A model generated the notes under the pieces. The model did not search any database. It saw only the letters and a list, made by a program, of their open reading frames with translations, and was not told the DNA's origin. The position numbers and the translations under genes are program-made. Below, one piece after another: positions 37,059-45,003 of a stretch of 64,000 nucleotides of DNA. This DNA comes from Pseudomonas gingeri. GTDB lineage: Bacteria; Pseudomonadota; Gammaproteobacteria; Pseudomonadales; Pseudomonadaceae. The DNA is taken from NCBI RefSeq assembly GCF_013386165.1, contig NZ_JACAOS010000001.1, positions 1-64,000 of the forward strand, written 5' to 3'. Numbering within the stretch: position 1 is the stretch's first letter; every line of letters starts with the position of its first letter.

Positions 37059-37268
37059 CTATGGGAACGCCAACTGTTTCAGGGTCGCCATCATGGCGAT
37101 TACCAAAACAGCAAGTCCTACCCCAGCTGTCCACTGGGCTTCTGGCGTTTCGGCGAACCAGGAGCCCTTGATTGGGTATTTGCCTCGTGTGAGCAGTTTC
37201 ACAATAGGCCAGCCGACGGGAAAGCAAATGGCGTGAAAAATTACTTGCGTTATCAGCTCGTCGAACAC
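37059..37268 (-). CDS. small inner-membrane protein
   Basis: A 69-residue protein with a GTG start at 37268 and AAGGA nine bases upstream. It has two hydrophobic segments (about 5-26, ITQVIFHAICFPVGWPIVKLL, and about 46-66, AGVGLAVLVIAMMATLKQLA) separated by a polar loop. No family is recognised. The ribosome site and hairpin-like layout favour a real gene. Confidence 0.6.
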   Translation of the reverse strand: MFDELITQVIFHAICFPVGWPIVKLLTRGKYPIKGSWFAETPEAQWTAGVGLAVLVIAMMATLKQLAFP

Positions 37269-37312
37269 GTTGGTAAGTCCTTGTAGCCAGTCAGAGAGTT
37301 AACGCCTGAAGT

Positions 37313-38248
37313 CTACAAGTTCACACTTGAATGAGCACTGATCGCCGCCAGTCGAGCTTCAATCGCCGACGCCTGTTCCCGCAACGCCTCCTCAAACCGG
37401 CTGACCAGCCTGGAAGCCGGACGGTGCAAAGGTTTGATCAGGCTGACGGTAAAGGGTATCGAGACGCTGAACGGGCGGATCTCCAGGCCCTGGCCGACGA
37501 AGTCCAGGGCCGTCAGCGGGTTGACGATGGCCAGGCCGACGCGCTCGCGCACCATGGCACAGACCGACGCCGCACTGTGGGTTTCCAGCACCCTGTGCCG
37601 TTCGACCTGAGCCTGCCGGAAAATCTCGTCTATCTGCTGCCGGTAGCTATCGAGGCTGGACAAGCTGATGAAGGGTTTCGAGGCAAAGTCCTCAGGTGCC
37701 AGAACCGGCTTTTCCAGCAGCGGATGGCCAGTCGGCAAGACACAGACTTCATCCACGGTCATCAAGGGCGACAGCTCTGTCCCCGGTGGCGCATTCGCCA
37801 CTTCGGTCAGCCCCAGGTCGTAACGCTGGGCCGACAGCCACTCCTCCAGCAAAGGCGATTCCTGCGGCGTGATGGTCATGCTCGCTTTAGGGAACTGCGT
37901 CACGAAACGCTGGCACGCCTTGGGCAACAGCGATTGCGAGAACACCGGCAGGCAGGCAACGGACAACTGACCCTGCTCGAACTCGCGCAATGACGCCGCC
38001 GTATTGAGAATCCGACCCAAGCCGAAATAGGCCCGTTGTACTTCCTCGAATAGCGAGAGGGCCTGTGCCGTCGGTCGCAGGCGGCCGCGCACGCGATCAA
38101 ATAGTTGGAGTTGAGTCAGTTGTTCAAAACGCGCCAGCTCACGACTGACCGTCGGCTGCGAGGTATGCAGCATGGCGGCGGCTTCGGTCACGCTGCCGGT
38201 GGTCATGACGGCTCTGAACACTTCTATATGGCGCAACGTGGCGGACAT
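37313..38248 (-). CDS. lysR: LysR, activator of lysA
   Basis: A 311-residue LysR-type regulator that matches E. coli LysR unusually closely in memory: LRHIEVFRAVMTTGSVTEAAAMLHTSQPTVSREL, GQLSVACLPVFSQS, TPQESPLLEEWLSAQRYDLGLTE, ETHSAASVCAMVRE and VNPLTALDF. In E. coli it activates lysA in response to diaminopimelate/lysine balance. ATG 38248 aligns best with the E. coli start. It is divergent from the lysA gene, as in enterobacteria. Confidence 0.9.
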   Translation of the reverse strand: MSATLRHIEVFRAVMTTGSVTEAAAMLHTSQPTVSRELARFEQLTQLQLFDRVRGRLRPTAQALSLFEEVQRAYFGLGRILNTAASLREFEQGQLSVACLPVFSQSLLPKACQRFVTQFPKASMTITPQESPLLEEWLSAQRYDLGLTEVANAPPGTELSPLMTVDEVCVLPTGHPLLEKPVLAPEDFASKPFISLSSLDSYRQQIDEIFRQAQVERHRVLETHSAASVCAMVRERVGLAIVNPLTALDFVGQGLEIRPFSVSIPFTVSLIKPLHRPASRLVSRFEEALREQASAIEARLAAISAHSSVNL

Positions 38249-38402
38249 GGGCCTGGGCTCAGCGGTTTTGAAGTCCATATCATAAATGAATGATCTTGTT
38301 GAATATTGATATTTTATGACTGGCTCTTCTTTCTCCATCATGCCGCCAACTGCGCGATAGCCCCTTTGCTGCGCGTGCATGGCCTGCCTGAGACCTGCTG
38401 AT

Positions 38403-39641
38403 ATGAAAACCCTCGCGGATAACCTGCTACTGCAACTGACCGAACAACATGGCACCCCTTTGTGGGTGTATGACGGCCAAGTGATTCAAGAACGCATCCA
38501 GCAACTGGGCGCATTCGATACGGTGCGTTTTGCCCAGAAAGCCTGCTCCAACCTGCATATCCTGCGTTTGATGCGCGAGGCTGGGGCGAAGGTGGATGCC
38601 GTTTCCCTGGGTGAGATCGAGCGTGCGCTGCTGGCCGGATTCACCACCGATTCTGCGCAGGGCGCGGCAGGTGTCGTGTTCACGGCCGATGTGTTTGATC
38701 GAGCAACCTTGCAGCGCGTGGTCGAAGCGCAGGTCGAGGTCAATGTCGGCTCAATCGACATGCTGCATCAACTGGGGCCGCTTTCCCCCGGCCACCGCGT
38801 GTGGCTACGGGTCAACCCGGGCTTTGGCCACGGGCACAGTCGCAAGACCAATACCGGAGGCGAAAACAGCAAGCACGGGATCTGGCATAGCCAACTGCAG
38901 GAAGCCCTGACGCTGGTTCGCGACTACGGCCTGCACCTGGTGGGGCTGCACATGCACATCGGTTCCGGGGTGGATTACCAGCATCTGCAGCAAGTGTGCA
39001 GCACCATGGCGGAATTGGTGGTGGGCCTGGACCAGGATATCGAGGCCATTTCAGCCGGTGGCGGTTTGTCGGTGCCCTACCGGGCGGGCGAACAGCCGGT
39101 CGACGTCGATCACTACTTTGTTCAGTGGGATCACGCCAGGAAGCAGATCGAACGCCATCTGGGCCATTCGATCCGCCTGGAAATCGAGCCGGGACGCTTT
39201 CTGGTGGCAGAGGCGGGTGTGCTGGTATCGGAGGTGCGCGCCACCAAACCCATGGGCGGCAACCATTTCACCCTGGTTGATGCCGGCTTCAATGACCTGA
39301 TGCGCCCATCGCTGTATGGCAGTTATCACGAGATCTCATTACTGACCCTGCGCGACGAGTCCTTGCCCCAGCGAGCGACGGTTGTGGCCGGACCTCTTTG
39401 CGAGTCCGGCGATGTCTTCACCCAGGCCGAAGGGGGCATCGTCGAGTCCCGTTTGCTGCCTGCTGCCGAGGTCGGCGATTACCTGGTTTTCCATACCGCC
39501 GGGGCGTACGGTGCCTCCATGTCCTCCAACTACAATAGCCGCACCCACGCGGCGGAGGTGTTGGTGAATGGCCGTGAGCAGCGCCTGATCAGGAAACGCC
39601 AGATCTTGAGCGCGCTGTTGCAGCTTGAAGAAGAGAACTGA
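38403..39641 (+). CDS. lysA: diaminopimelate decarboxylase, enterobacterial type
   Basis: A 412-residue PLP enzyme (fold III) that makes L-lysine from meso-diaminopimelate. The PLP lysine is Lys46 in RFAQKACSN; HIGSGVDY, the phosphate-binding SAGGGLSVPY, EPGRFLV and the C-terminal CESGDVF are all present. The wording follows E. coli LysA, with its GHGHSRKTNTGGENSKHGIW loop, rather than the LysA usually found next to dapF in pseudomonads. It is paired with lysR across 154 bases. Confidence 0.92.
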   Translation: MKTLADNLLLQLTEQHGTPLWVYDGQVIQERIQQLGAFDTVRFAQKACSNLHILRLMREAGAKVDAVSLGEIERALLAGFTTDSAQGAAGVVFTADVFDRATLQRVVEAQVEVNVGSIDMLHQLGPLSPGHRVWLRVNPGFGHGHSRKTNTGGENSKHGIWHSQLQEALTLVRDYGLHLVGLHMHIGSGVDYQHLQQVCSTMAELVVGLDQDIEAISAGGGLSVPYRAGEQPVDVDHYFVQWDHARKQIERHLGHSIRLEIEPGRFLVAEAGVLVSEVRATKPMGGNHFTLVDAGFNDLMRPSLYGSYHEISLLTLRDESLPQRATVVAGPLCESGDVFTQAEGGIVESRLLPAAEVGDYLVFHTAGAYGASMSSNYNSRTHAAEVLVNGREQRLIRKRQILSALLQLEEEN

Positions 39642-39683
39642 CGAGGCGCGGGATCCGGCTCCTTGGCTTACCCCGGACGTCAA

Positions 39684-40055
39684 TCAGGCGTCCGACGAGG
39701 CGAACACCCGCAGCCGATGACCGTCCGGATCAAGCGCGACAAAGGTAAAGCCGAAATCCATCTCTACCGGTGCCTGGAGAACGGTCAGCCCCTTGGCAAC
39801 CCAGGCTTGCCAGGTTGAATCAACCAGGGCTTTTTCCGCGATGCTGAACGCCACTTCGCCTGCAACCCCGATGTCGGCCACCGCTGGTTCTACCCTGTGC
39901 TTCGACCAAAGGCCCAGCATGAACCCTGAGTCCAAAGCGAACAGCGCAAACGTAGCCGAAGCCTCTACCGGTGCGCGACCCAACAAGTCGGCATAGAAAC
40001 GTGCGCTGGACTCCGGGCTGTCTACATACAAGATAAAAAAGTTGGGCGTGATCAT
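39684..40055 (-). CDS. VOC (glyoxalase/dioxygenase-like) family protein
   Basis: A 123-residue single-module VOC protein from ATG 40055 (SD CAGGAG). It begins ITPNFFILYVDSPESSARFYADLLG and ends FTFVALDPDGHRLRVFA, the standard N- and C-terminal patterns of the family. Members include fosfomycin/bleomycin resistance proteins and isomerases; no specific activity can be assigned. It is next to, and read in the same direction as, a WYL regulator. Confidence 0.85.
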   Translation of the reverse strand: MITPNFFILYVDSPESSARFYADLLGRAPVEASATFALFALDSGFMLGLWSKHRVEPAVADIGVAGEVAFSIAEKALVDSTWQAWVAKGLTVLQAPVEMDFGFTFVALDPDGHRLRVFASSDA

Positions 40056-40158
40056 GGGTGGCTCCTGGCCGGGGATGGAAGTGACGCTAGCAGCACCGTG
40101 CTTGCTAGCGCCTCCTATCCTACGGATGCCCCTACCCATTTTTGTCAGCAGTGATCGC

Positions 40159-40848
40159 CTATTGAGGACTGATCCCTTCCTGGAGACGCCAAGCCTTCAG
40201 CAGTGCCTGGCGTCGGCGTGGATAGCGTTCCTGAGCCATCTTGAAGTCGGTAATCCGTTCACTGCGAAAGTGCCGGAAGCCGTCACGCAGTTCGCACCAG
40301 GCCACCAGCACACGGGCATCATCAAAATAACCCAGTGCAAAGGGCCAGATGGTTCGGCAGGACTGCTCACCCTTCAAATCCAGGTAGACGATGTCCACCT
40401 TCAGTTCTGCCCTGATCGCCTGGCGAATCAGTGGTTGCACGACGTCGACCGGTAAAGGCGAGGCGCTGGGCCCGATCAGCAGCGCAGAGGCGTCCAGTTC
40501 GTCCTTCAGTCCAGGTGGCAGGACAGCAGAAATTTTATCCAGAGCATTACGTGCCGCCAGCCCCAAACGTTCATCTGCCCGCTCGGCTACCCAACGTGAA
40601 CCGAGGACGAGGGCTTCTATCTCATCTTCTGAAAACATCAGTGGCGGAAGCATGAAGCCAGGGCGCAATACAAAACCCAGCCCCGCGGCCCCTTCAATGT
40701 TTGCACCTTGTTCCTTCAGGGTTCCGATATCCCTGTAGAGGCTGCGCAAGGTGATCCCCAGTTCCTGGGCCAGCATGGCGCCGGCAACCGGAAAACGGTG
40801 GCGCCGTAAAATCTGGATCAAGGTCAGGAGACGTTGGGAGCGTGACAT
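40159..40848 (-). CDS. YafY-type HTH/WYL-domain regulator
   Basis: A 229-residue regulator with a deoR-like HTH (about 1-60, RLLTLIQILRRHRFPVAGAMLAQELGI) and a WYL domain (about 135-215, ELKVDIVYLDLKGEQSCRTIWPFALGYF). WYL domains sense nucleotides or small ligands. The VOC gene 103 bases downstream on the same strand is its most likely target or partner. Confidence 0.85.
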   Translation of the reverse strand: MSRSQRLLTLIQILRRHRFPVAGAMLAQELGITLRSLYRDIGTLKEQGANIEGAAGLGFVLRPGFMLPPLMFSEDEIEALVLGSRWVAERADERLGLAARNALDKISAVLPPGLKDELDASALLIGPSASPLPVDVVQPLIRQAIRAELKVDIVYLDLKGEQSCRTIWPFALGYFDDARVLVAWCELRDGFRHFRSERITDFKMAQERYPRRRQALLKAWRLQEGISPQ

Positions 40849-40923
40849 TGAGGTGAGTTCGAAAAGGCATTGGTTGATAGCGTTTCATATCAAGGAAGGC
40901 ACTACAACCACCCGGCAGCGACC

Positions 40924-41238
40924 TCACCCCAATTGCGCTTTCAATTCGTCAGCGACCGATTTGAGAATTTCCTCGGAGAGCTTTTCGTCGTTTACCGCAC
41001 GGGCTAGCGACACGGCACCGACCAGCGCGGACAACTCGGCGGTGTGGTCCAGCGTGCTGTTGGCGATGGGCACCACGGCCTGGCTGCCATCGTGCAGGGC
41101 ATGCTTGACGGCTTCGGCCACCAGTGCCTCGCGAGAGCCAAAGTGCCGGTAGACGCCTGCGTGGGTCAGGCCCGCGTCCTTCATCAGGTCGGCCACCTAC
41201 ACAATGCGCGCATAACTCTCGGCCTTGTCTGCCGTTGA
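40924..41238 (-). pseudogene. decayed TetR-family regulator
   Basis: Reading the minus strand, a fragment ending KAESYARIV runs into a TAG, and the next codons continue VADLMKDAGLTHAGVYRHFGSREALVAEAV, the recognition helix of a TetR HTH. About 15 codons of the first HTH helices are missing at the join. After DGSQAVVPIAN the text jumps to STLDHTAELSALVGAVSLARAV, the end of a TetR ligand domain, so most of the core is also lost. No complete TetR can be made. Some annotations may call the downstream part a small TetR protein from the GTG at 41196. Confidence 0.75.
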
Positions 41239-41568
41239 AGGGCCAGGGGATAGGCAGATCCCATCACTCAGGAGCAGTCGATATAACGTGTTGATTGTCA
41301 TATCGAATAACGCTTTATATTCACGGAGGCGGAATGGAAGTTTATATCGGAATAGCTGGATCAATAGCTTTATTGGATTCTTTTCGTCTTTATAAAAAAG
41401 CGCCAAAGGCAGGTATTTATTTCAGCATTGGTTTCAGGTGACAAGTTGGGTACATGATTTACCTAGACTTTACTTTGGTACATCATGAAATTATCAAAAA
41501 GGGCTGTCTGAAAGGTATGTCCGGAGATATTATTAATTCCGGTTCAGCGCAAAAAAAGAGGACTTATC
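41239..41568. other. AT-rich intergenic region with a duplicated upstream segment
   Basis: No gene is supported. The part from about 41430 (GTTTCAGGTGACAAGTTGGG) to the next gene is repeated, diverged, at about 42963-43098 before the paralogous small gene. It shares TTTACCTAG, TTTACTTTGG and GAGGACTTATC. It probably carries the promoter and leader. Confidence 0.6.
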
Positions 41569-41910
41569 ATGATTAGTCGACTCTCAAAGATGAAAGTAGC
41601 GGTCTTGCTCCTTGGCGTACTCGCCATGGCAGGACAGGCTGAGGCCCGTGGCTACGGATACGGTTGGGGTCACGGTTATGGCCACGGTTACGGTGGGGGA
41701 TGGGGTTGGGGCGGTCCAGCCCTGTTGGGCGCAGTGGTCGGCGGTCTCGTAGTGGGCTCGGTCGTGGCCAACTCCCAGCCTCCGGTCTACGTTCAACAGC
41801 CGGTTTACGTCCAGCCGCAGCCGGTGTACTACCAGGCTCCACCGCCGGTCTACTACCAGGCTCCGCCACCGGGCTACTACTACGCGCCACAACCGGTTCC
41901 GGCACGTTAG
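41569..41910 (+). CDS. small secreted Gly/Tyr/Pro-rich protein, copy 1
   Basis: A 113-residue protein with a signal peptide (MKVAVLLLGVLAMAGQAEARG), a Gly/His/Tyr/Trp-rich stretch (about 28-48), a glycine-zipper-like hydrophobic segment (GPALLGAVVGGLVVGSVVAN), and a repetitive tail of PVYVQ, PVYYQAPPP units. SD GAGGAC precedes the ATG. A paralogue with the same layout is at 43099. Function unknown; the composition suggests an envelope-associated structural or surface protein. Confidence 0.75.
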   Translation: MISRLSKMKVAVLLLGVLAMAGQAEARGYGYGWGHGYGHGYGGGWGWGGPALLGAVVGGLVVGSVVANSQPPVYVQQPVYVQPQPVYYQAPPPVYYQAPPPGYYYAPQPVPAR

Positions 41911-41943
41911 GCGCTTGTGGATCATTGACAGGTTCTTGATGCC

Positions 41944-41978
41944 ACAGGTCCCACCTGAAAACGGGGCCTGTTTTGTTT
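41944..41978 (+). terminator. terminator of the first small secreted protein gene
   Basis: ACAGGTCCC and GGGGCCTGT pair (one G-T) around a 10-base loop, followed by TTTTGTTT, 34 bases past the stop. Confidence 0.75.
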
Positions 41979-42029
41979 CGTCGGCAAAAAGGCCGTGCAG
42001 GGTGCGGCTGCTATCCGTGTGCCGTCGTT

Positions 42030-42629
42030 CTAGTTGAGAGGATGCCCCACGCAGAAAACGGCGACCGGAAAAAAGGGTTGTTCAAGCCGCCAGGCGTCTT
42101 TCATCTTGAGGTCATCAAAGCCCATCACGACCACGCCGCCCAGACCTGCTGCGGTCACAGCCAAATACATATTTTGAACAACCGCCCCCGCTTCGAAATC
42201 AACGTAGCGTGCTCCCCTCAGTCCGTCGGTTTGTTGCTGGGCGAAATGATCAATGGCCACCGCTCGTTCGGCGACGATGGCGATGACGGCGGGAGCGTCT
42301 TCCAACCAGGATTCATCACCCAAGGCCGCTGAGTTCAGCACGCCCTTATCGATCGGATCGCCAATGCGCGCGAGTTGCCCTGTCTGTGAGTCGTATAGGT
42401 ATACCCCGGGTACGAGCCCTTCGACTTGGCGCACAACTACCCTCAGCGCGAGTGGATGCAGTGCATGTGCCGAGGGGGCGGTTCGCTTGCCGTCCGTGGA
42501 GGTACGGCCCTGTCCGGCATACAAAAACGCCTCCAGGGCGGTCAGGCTCAGTGGTTTCTCACTGAAGGATCTGACACTGCGCCGCGCGGACAGCAGGTCT
42601 TTCAGCAGAGCAGTGTTCTGAGTTTCCAT
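42030..42629 (-). CDS. nitroreductase family protein (SagB/ThcOx-like group)
   Basis: A 199-residue FMN-dependent nitroreductase-fold protein. It starts with the family RRSVRSFSEKPLSLTALEAFLYAGQG, has TAPSAHALHPLALRVVV (flavin loop), and ends with GLGGVVVMGFDDLKMKD and AVFCVGHP. This pattern resembles the SagB-type oxidases more than NfsB. No YcaO or cyclodehydratase partner is nearby. It is inserted between the two paralogous small secreted protein genes, on the other strand. Confidence 0.82.
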   Translation of the reverse strand: METQNTALLKDLLSARRSVRSFSEKPLSLTALEAFLYAGQGRTSTDGKRTAPSAHALHPLALRVVVRQVEGLVPGVYLYDSQTGQLARIGDPIDKGVLNSAALGDESWLEDAPAVIAIVAERAVAIDHFAQQQTDGLRGARYVDFEAGAVVQNMYLAVTAAGLGGVVVMGFDDLKMKDAWRLEQPFFPVAVFCVGHPLN

Positions 42630-43098
42630 CGAGGGTCATCCATACCTGATTCTGCTGACAGTAGCAGACATTTTTCATGGGAAAGAGACGTCTCTATGAA
42701 TGACTTGGCGCTGGACGTCTGTCCCGCTGTGGCTTCGTCCCCTGCCGGTCGCCATTGCGTTAAAACAGGGTCAAAAGGGTGGTCGCCAGGGCATAGACAC
42801 GTCGCCGCCACCGTGGTGCATTCAATATTCAGGGCATGATGTTCATGCAAAGTATCGTTTTATCTACACGGAAGATTGTCAGAAGTTGGAGTTTGGACGG
42901 CGAGATCAATTCATTTACTGGGTGTTTTTTGCTTTTTTTGAAATGGCCAGGAGAAAGTAAAAGTTTCAGGTAACAAGTTGGATACATGCTTTACCTAGTA
43001 TTTACTTTGGCGTGTGACGATTTTCCAAAAATAACGGTCTGATAAGTATTCCCGGAATTTTATTAAAGTGCCGGTTCGTTACGTAATGAGGACTTATC
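42630..43098. other. intergenic region upstream of the second small secreted protein gene
   Basis: 469 bases with no convincing gene. The last 135 bases match the leader of the first paralogue in diverged form. The earlier part has short open frames without ribosome sites. Confidence 0.55.
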
Positions 43099-43410
43099 GT
43101 GAGTAGTCAGCGCTCAAGAGTGAAAATAGCCGTCTTGCTTCTCGGCGTGCTCGCCGTTGCGGGGCAGGCTGAGGCCCGTGGTGGATATGGTTGGGGGCCG
43201 GCCCTGTTGGGTGGCGTGGTCGGCGCTGCGGTAGTGGGGGCGGTTGTTGCCAACTCCCAGCCCGTCCAGCAGCCGGTTTACGTCCAGCAGCCGGTTTACG
43301 TTCAGCCGCAGCCGGTGTACGTCCAGCAACCGCAGCCGGTTTACTATCAGGCACCCCCACCGCCTCCACCGCCGGGCTACTACCAGCCACAACCGGTTCC
43401 GATGCGTTAG
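43099..43410 (+). CDS. small secreted Gly/Tyr/Pro-rich protein, copy 2
   Basis: A 103-residue paralogue of the protein at 41569, starting with GTG at 43099 behind the same GAGGACTTATC leader. It has a signal peptide (VKIAVLLLGVLAVAGQAEARGG), a shorter Gly/Trp stretch, GPALLGGVVGAAVVGAVVANSQP, then repeats of QQPVYV and QPVYYQAPPPPPPPGYY. The tail has lost and gained repeat units relative to copy 1. Function unknown. Confidence 0.75.
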   Translation: MSSQRSRVKIAVLLLGVLAVAGQAEARGGYGWGPALLGGVVGAAVVGAVVANSQPVQQPVYVQQPVYVQPQPVYVQQPQPVYYQAPPPPPPPGYYQPQPVPMR

Positions 43411-43460
43411 GTCTCTGTGGGGCACCGCGACGTGTTTAATGGCGTAGGTCCCAGCGTATA

Positions 43461-43496
43461 AACAACAAACCCCGCCGAAGCGGGGTTTGTTGTTTT
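43461..43496. terminator. bidirectional rho-independent terminator
   Basis: AACAACAAACCCCGC and GCGGGGTTTGTTGTT pair across a short GAA-type loop, with A and T runs on the two sides. It lies between convergent small genes. Confidence 0.9.
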
Positions 43497-43514
43497 GGCT
43501 GACTTCAATCGTAC

Positions 43515-43769
43515 TTATGCAGTGACGCTGATGGTCTGGCCGATGCTCTGCCCGGTGCCGCTTACAGACGGCTTGGCAGATGCGCTTGTGCTGTCGCTAT
43601 CGCTGCTAGTGCTGCTTTGTTCGGCGTGGCGGTGATGGTGCTTGTGGGTGGCGCTGGTGCCGCTAGTGGTCGTGCTGGCAGTCGCGGATTGCGTCGCAGA
43701 CTGGGTCGCGGCCTGAGTGGTGGCGGTAGTGGGGGTTGAAATCGAAGCTGAGATTGCACCGATAGACAT
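43515..43769 (-). CDS. Ser/Thr/Ala-rich low-complexity small protein with His cluster
   Basis: An 84-residue protein with an excellent ribosome site (GGAGGTAACG then ATG). It has no signal peptide. About 60% of residues are Ser, Thr or Ala, with TQSATQSATAS-type repeats, and a central THKHHHRHAEQ cluster that could bind metal or nucleic acid. The C-terminus is GTGQSIGQTISVTA. No family recognised. The strong SD and terminator argue that it is translated. Confidence 0.65.
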   Translation of the reverse strand: MSIGAISASISTPTTATTQAATQSATQSATASTTTSGTSATHKHHHRHAEQSSTSSDSDSTSASAKPSVSGTGQSIGQTISVTA

Positions 43770-44128
43770 CGTTACCTCCGGAATACTGGGAAAGCCTGCG
43801 TGAGTCGGAACGAGAGGCGCAGGTTGTCGTTTGTAATTTCTGAATTATTTGACCATTCAGCAGGGCCGGCTGCGGGATAGTCCCGAAGCTAATCAGAGGT
43901 TAACACCAGCACTTTGTCAGCTTTATCGGCATCATGTCGGGGTTGTGTGGCGTTTTTTGTACAGTGTTTAACTTGATTTTGATCCTGGCGTGCAGGTGCA
44001 GGTGAGCAAGGACGAGTATGAGGCCCCGCCTGGCATACCAGTAAGATTTTAAATGTTTTGAATGAAAACTGTGGTTGTTGTCGGAACTGCAGTTTCTTAT
44101 GCAGCCCCTCCCGCGATTATTTATAAAT
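43770..44128. other. intergenic region between the mini-protein and the LysE operon end
   Basis: About 360 bases. It holds the promoter of the 43515-43769 gene. No gene, repeat or RNA is recognised. Confidence 0.55.
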
Positions 44129-44164
44129 GAAGCACCCCAGAACATGGCGAGTGCCTGGGGCTTC
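44129..44164. terminator. probable terminator of the biosynthetic operon
   Basis: GAAGCACCCCAG and CTGGGGCTTC pair with one bulged A around a 14-base loop. On the minus strand the hairpin is followed by the AT-rich ATTTATAAATAA. It lies 75 bases past the LysE stop and marks the operon end. Confidence 0.65.
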
Positions 44165-44239
44165 TTATTACTAATAACGAGGCATCTTGCACGGTAAAAA
44201 TAGAGAAAGTTATTGCTCGATCAAGTACAGGATGCTCTA

Positions 44240-44875
44240 TCAGACCATCGGCTTGCGAAACAGGATATCGACCGCAAACAAACCGAGTACCGTCCCGGAA
44301 AGCCAGCGCTGGGTGCGCATGGCAGTGGGGCGTTTGGTCAGGTAGCTGCTGACCCGGGAGGCGGCCAGGACGATGATGCCGTTCACGGTGATGGCAATGA
44401 CGATCTGTACCAGCCCCAGCTGAATGAACTGTTGTAAGGTCGATCCCGCGGAAGGGTCGATGAACTGGGGAATCAGCGCGGAATACATGAGTGCAATCTT
44501 CGGATTCAGCAGGTTCGTTACCAGGCCCATGGTGAACAGCCGCTTCGGCGAGTGAGGTGGTAGCTCGCGTGCCTCGAAGGGGGAGGCGCCCCTGGGCTTG
44601 AGCATGTTCCAGGCCAGGTAGCCCAGGTAGAACGCGCCCGCGATCTTGACGACGTCGTAGGCCACTGGCACAGCCTTGAACAAGGCCGCCAGGCCCAGTC
44701 CCGAAGCCACCAGGTAGCACACGAAGCCCAGGGCCACACCTGCCAGGGAAATCATCCCCGCCAGTCGCCCTTGGGAAATCACCCGCGAGGTCAGGTAGAT
44801 CATGTTCGGCCCAGGTGTCAGCACCATGCCCAGTGCGATGATGGCCACACCGGCCAGGTTTTCCGGCGCAACCAT
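44240..44875 (-). CDS. LysE/RhtB-family amino acid exporter
   Basis: A 211-residue, six-helix exporter of the LysE/RhtB family, starting at ATG 44875 (SD GAAGGAG). It has the first-helix motif GMVLTPGPNMIYL, then VALGFVCYLVASGLGLAALF and LVTNLLNPKIALMYSALIPQF. Such proteins export amino acids and close derivatives. As the last gene of a putative small-molecule operon it is the likely product exporter, or a self-protection pump. Its ATG overlaps the preceding 42-codon frame by one base (TGATG). Known oxyvinylglycine clusters in pseudomonads also use LysE-type exporters. Confidence 0.88.
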   Translation of the reverse strand: MVAPENLAGVAIIALGMVLTPGPNMIYLTSRVISQGRLAGMISLAGVALGFVCYLVASGLGLAALFKAVPVAYDVVKIAGAFYLGYLAWNMLKPRGASPFEARELPPHSPKRLFTMGLVTNLLNPKIALMYSALIPQFIDPSAGSTLQQFIQLGLVQIVIAITVNGIIVLAASRVSSYLTKRPTAMRTQRWLSGTVLGLFAVDILFRKPMV

Positions 44876-45003
44876 CAGCGTGCTCCTTCGTTTACAGGGA
44901 AATAGGCGACCGGTCGCTGTTCGCGCCTGCCATGAATGGCCGGGGTACGGCCGCATGCCTCGTCAATGCCAGTGCTGGCATCGGTTACAACGGCTGTTTT
45001 CAT
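44875..45003 (-). CDS. 42-residue reading frame resembling an SDR N-terminus (possible remnant)
   Basis: The frame starts MKTAVVTDASTGIDEACGR and ends VNEGAR. Its ATG overlaps the upstream ATP-grasp stop (ATGA), with GGAG nine bases before, and its own TGA overlaps the LysE ATG. The first 18 residues follow the short-chain dehydrogenase start TAVVTGASxGIGEA, but both critical glycines are Asp (TDASTGID), which would destroy NAD(P) binding. So it is either a leftover of a deleted SDR gene kept in frame by the overlaps, or a short protein with a new role. Translation is plausible; function is not known. Confidence 0.5.
   Translation of the reverse strand: MKTAVVTDASTGIDEACGRTPAIHGRREQRPVAYFPVNEGAR

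Noticed and set aside
42696..42839. Small frame starting MNDLALDVCPA
   Set aside because: No ribosome site, no terminator and no recognisable pattern; probably chance.
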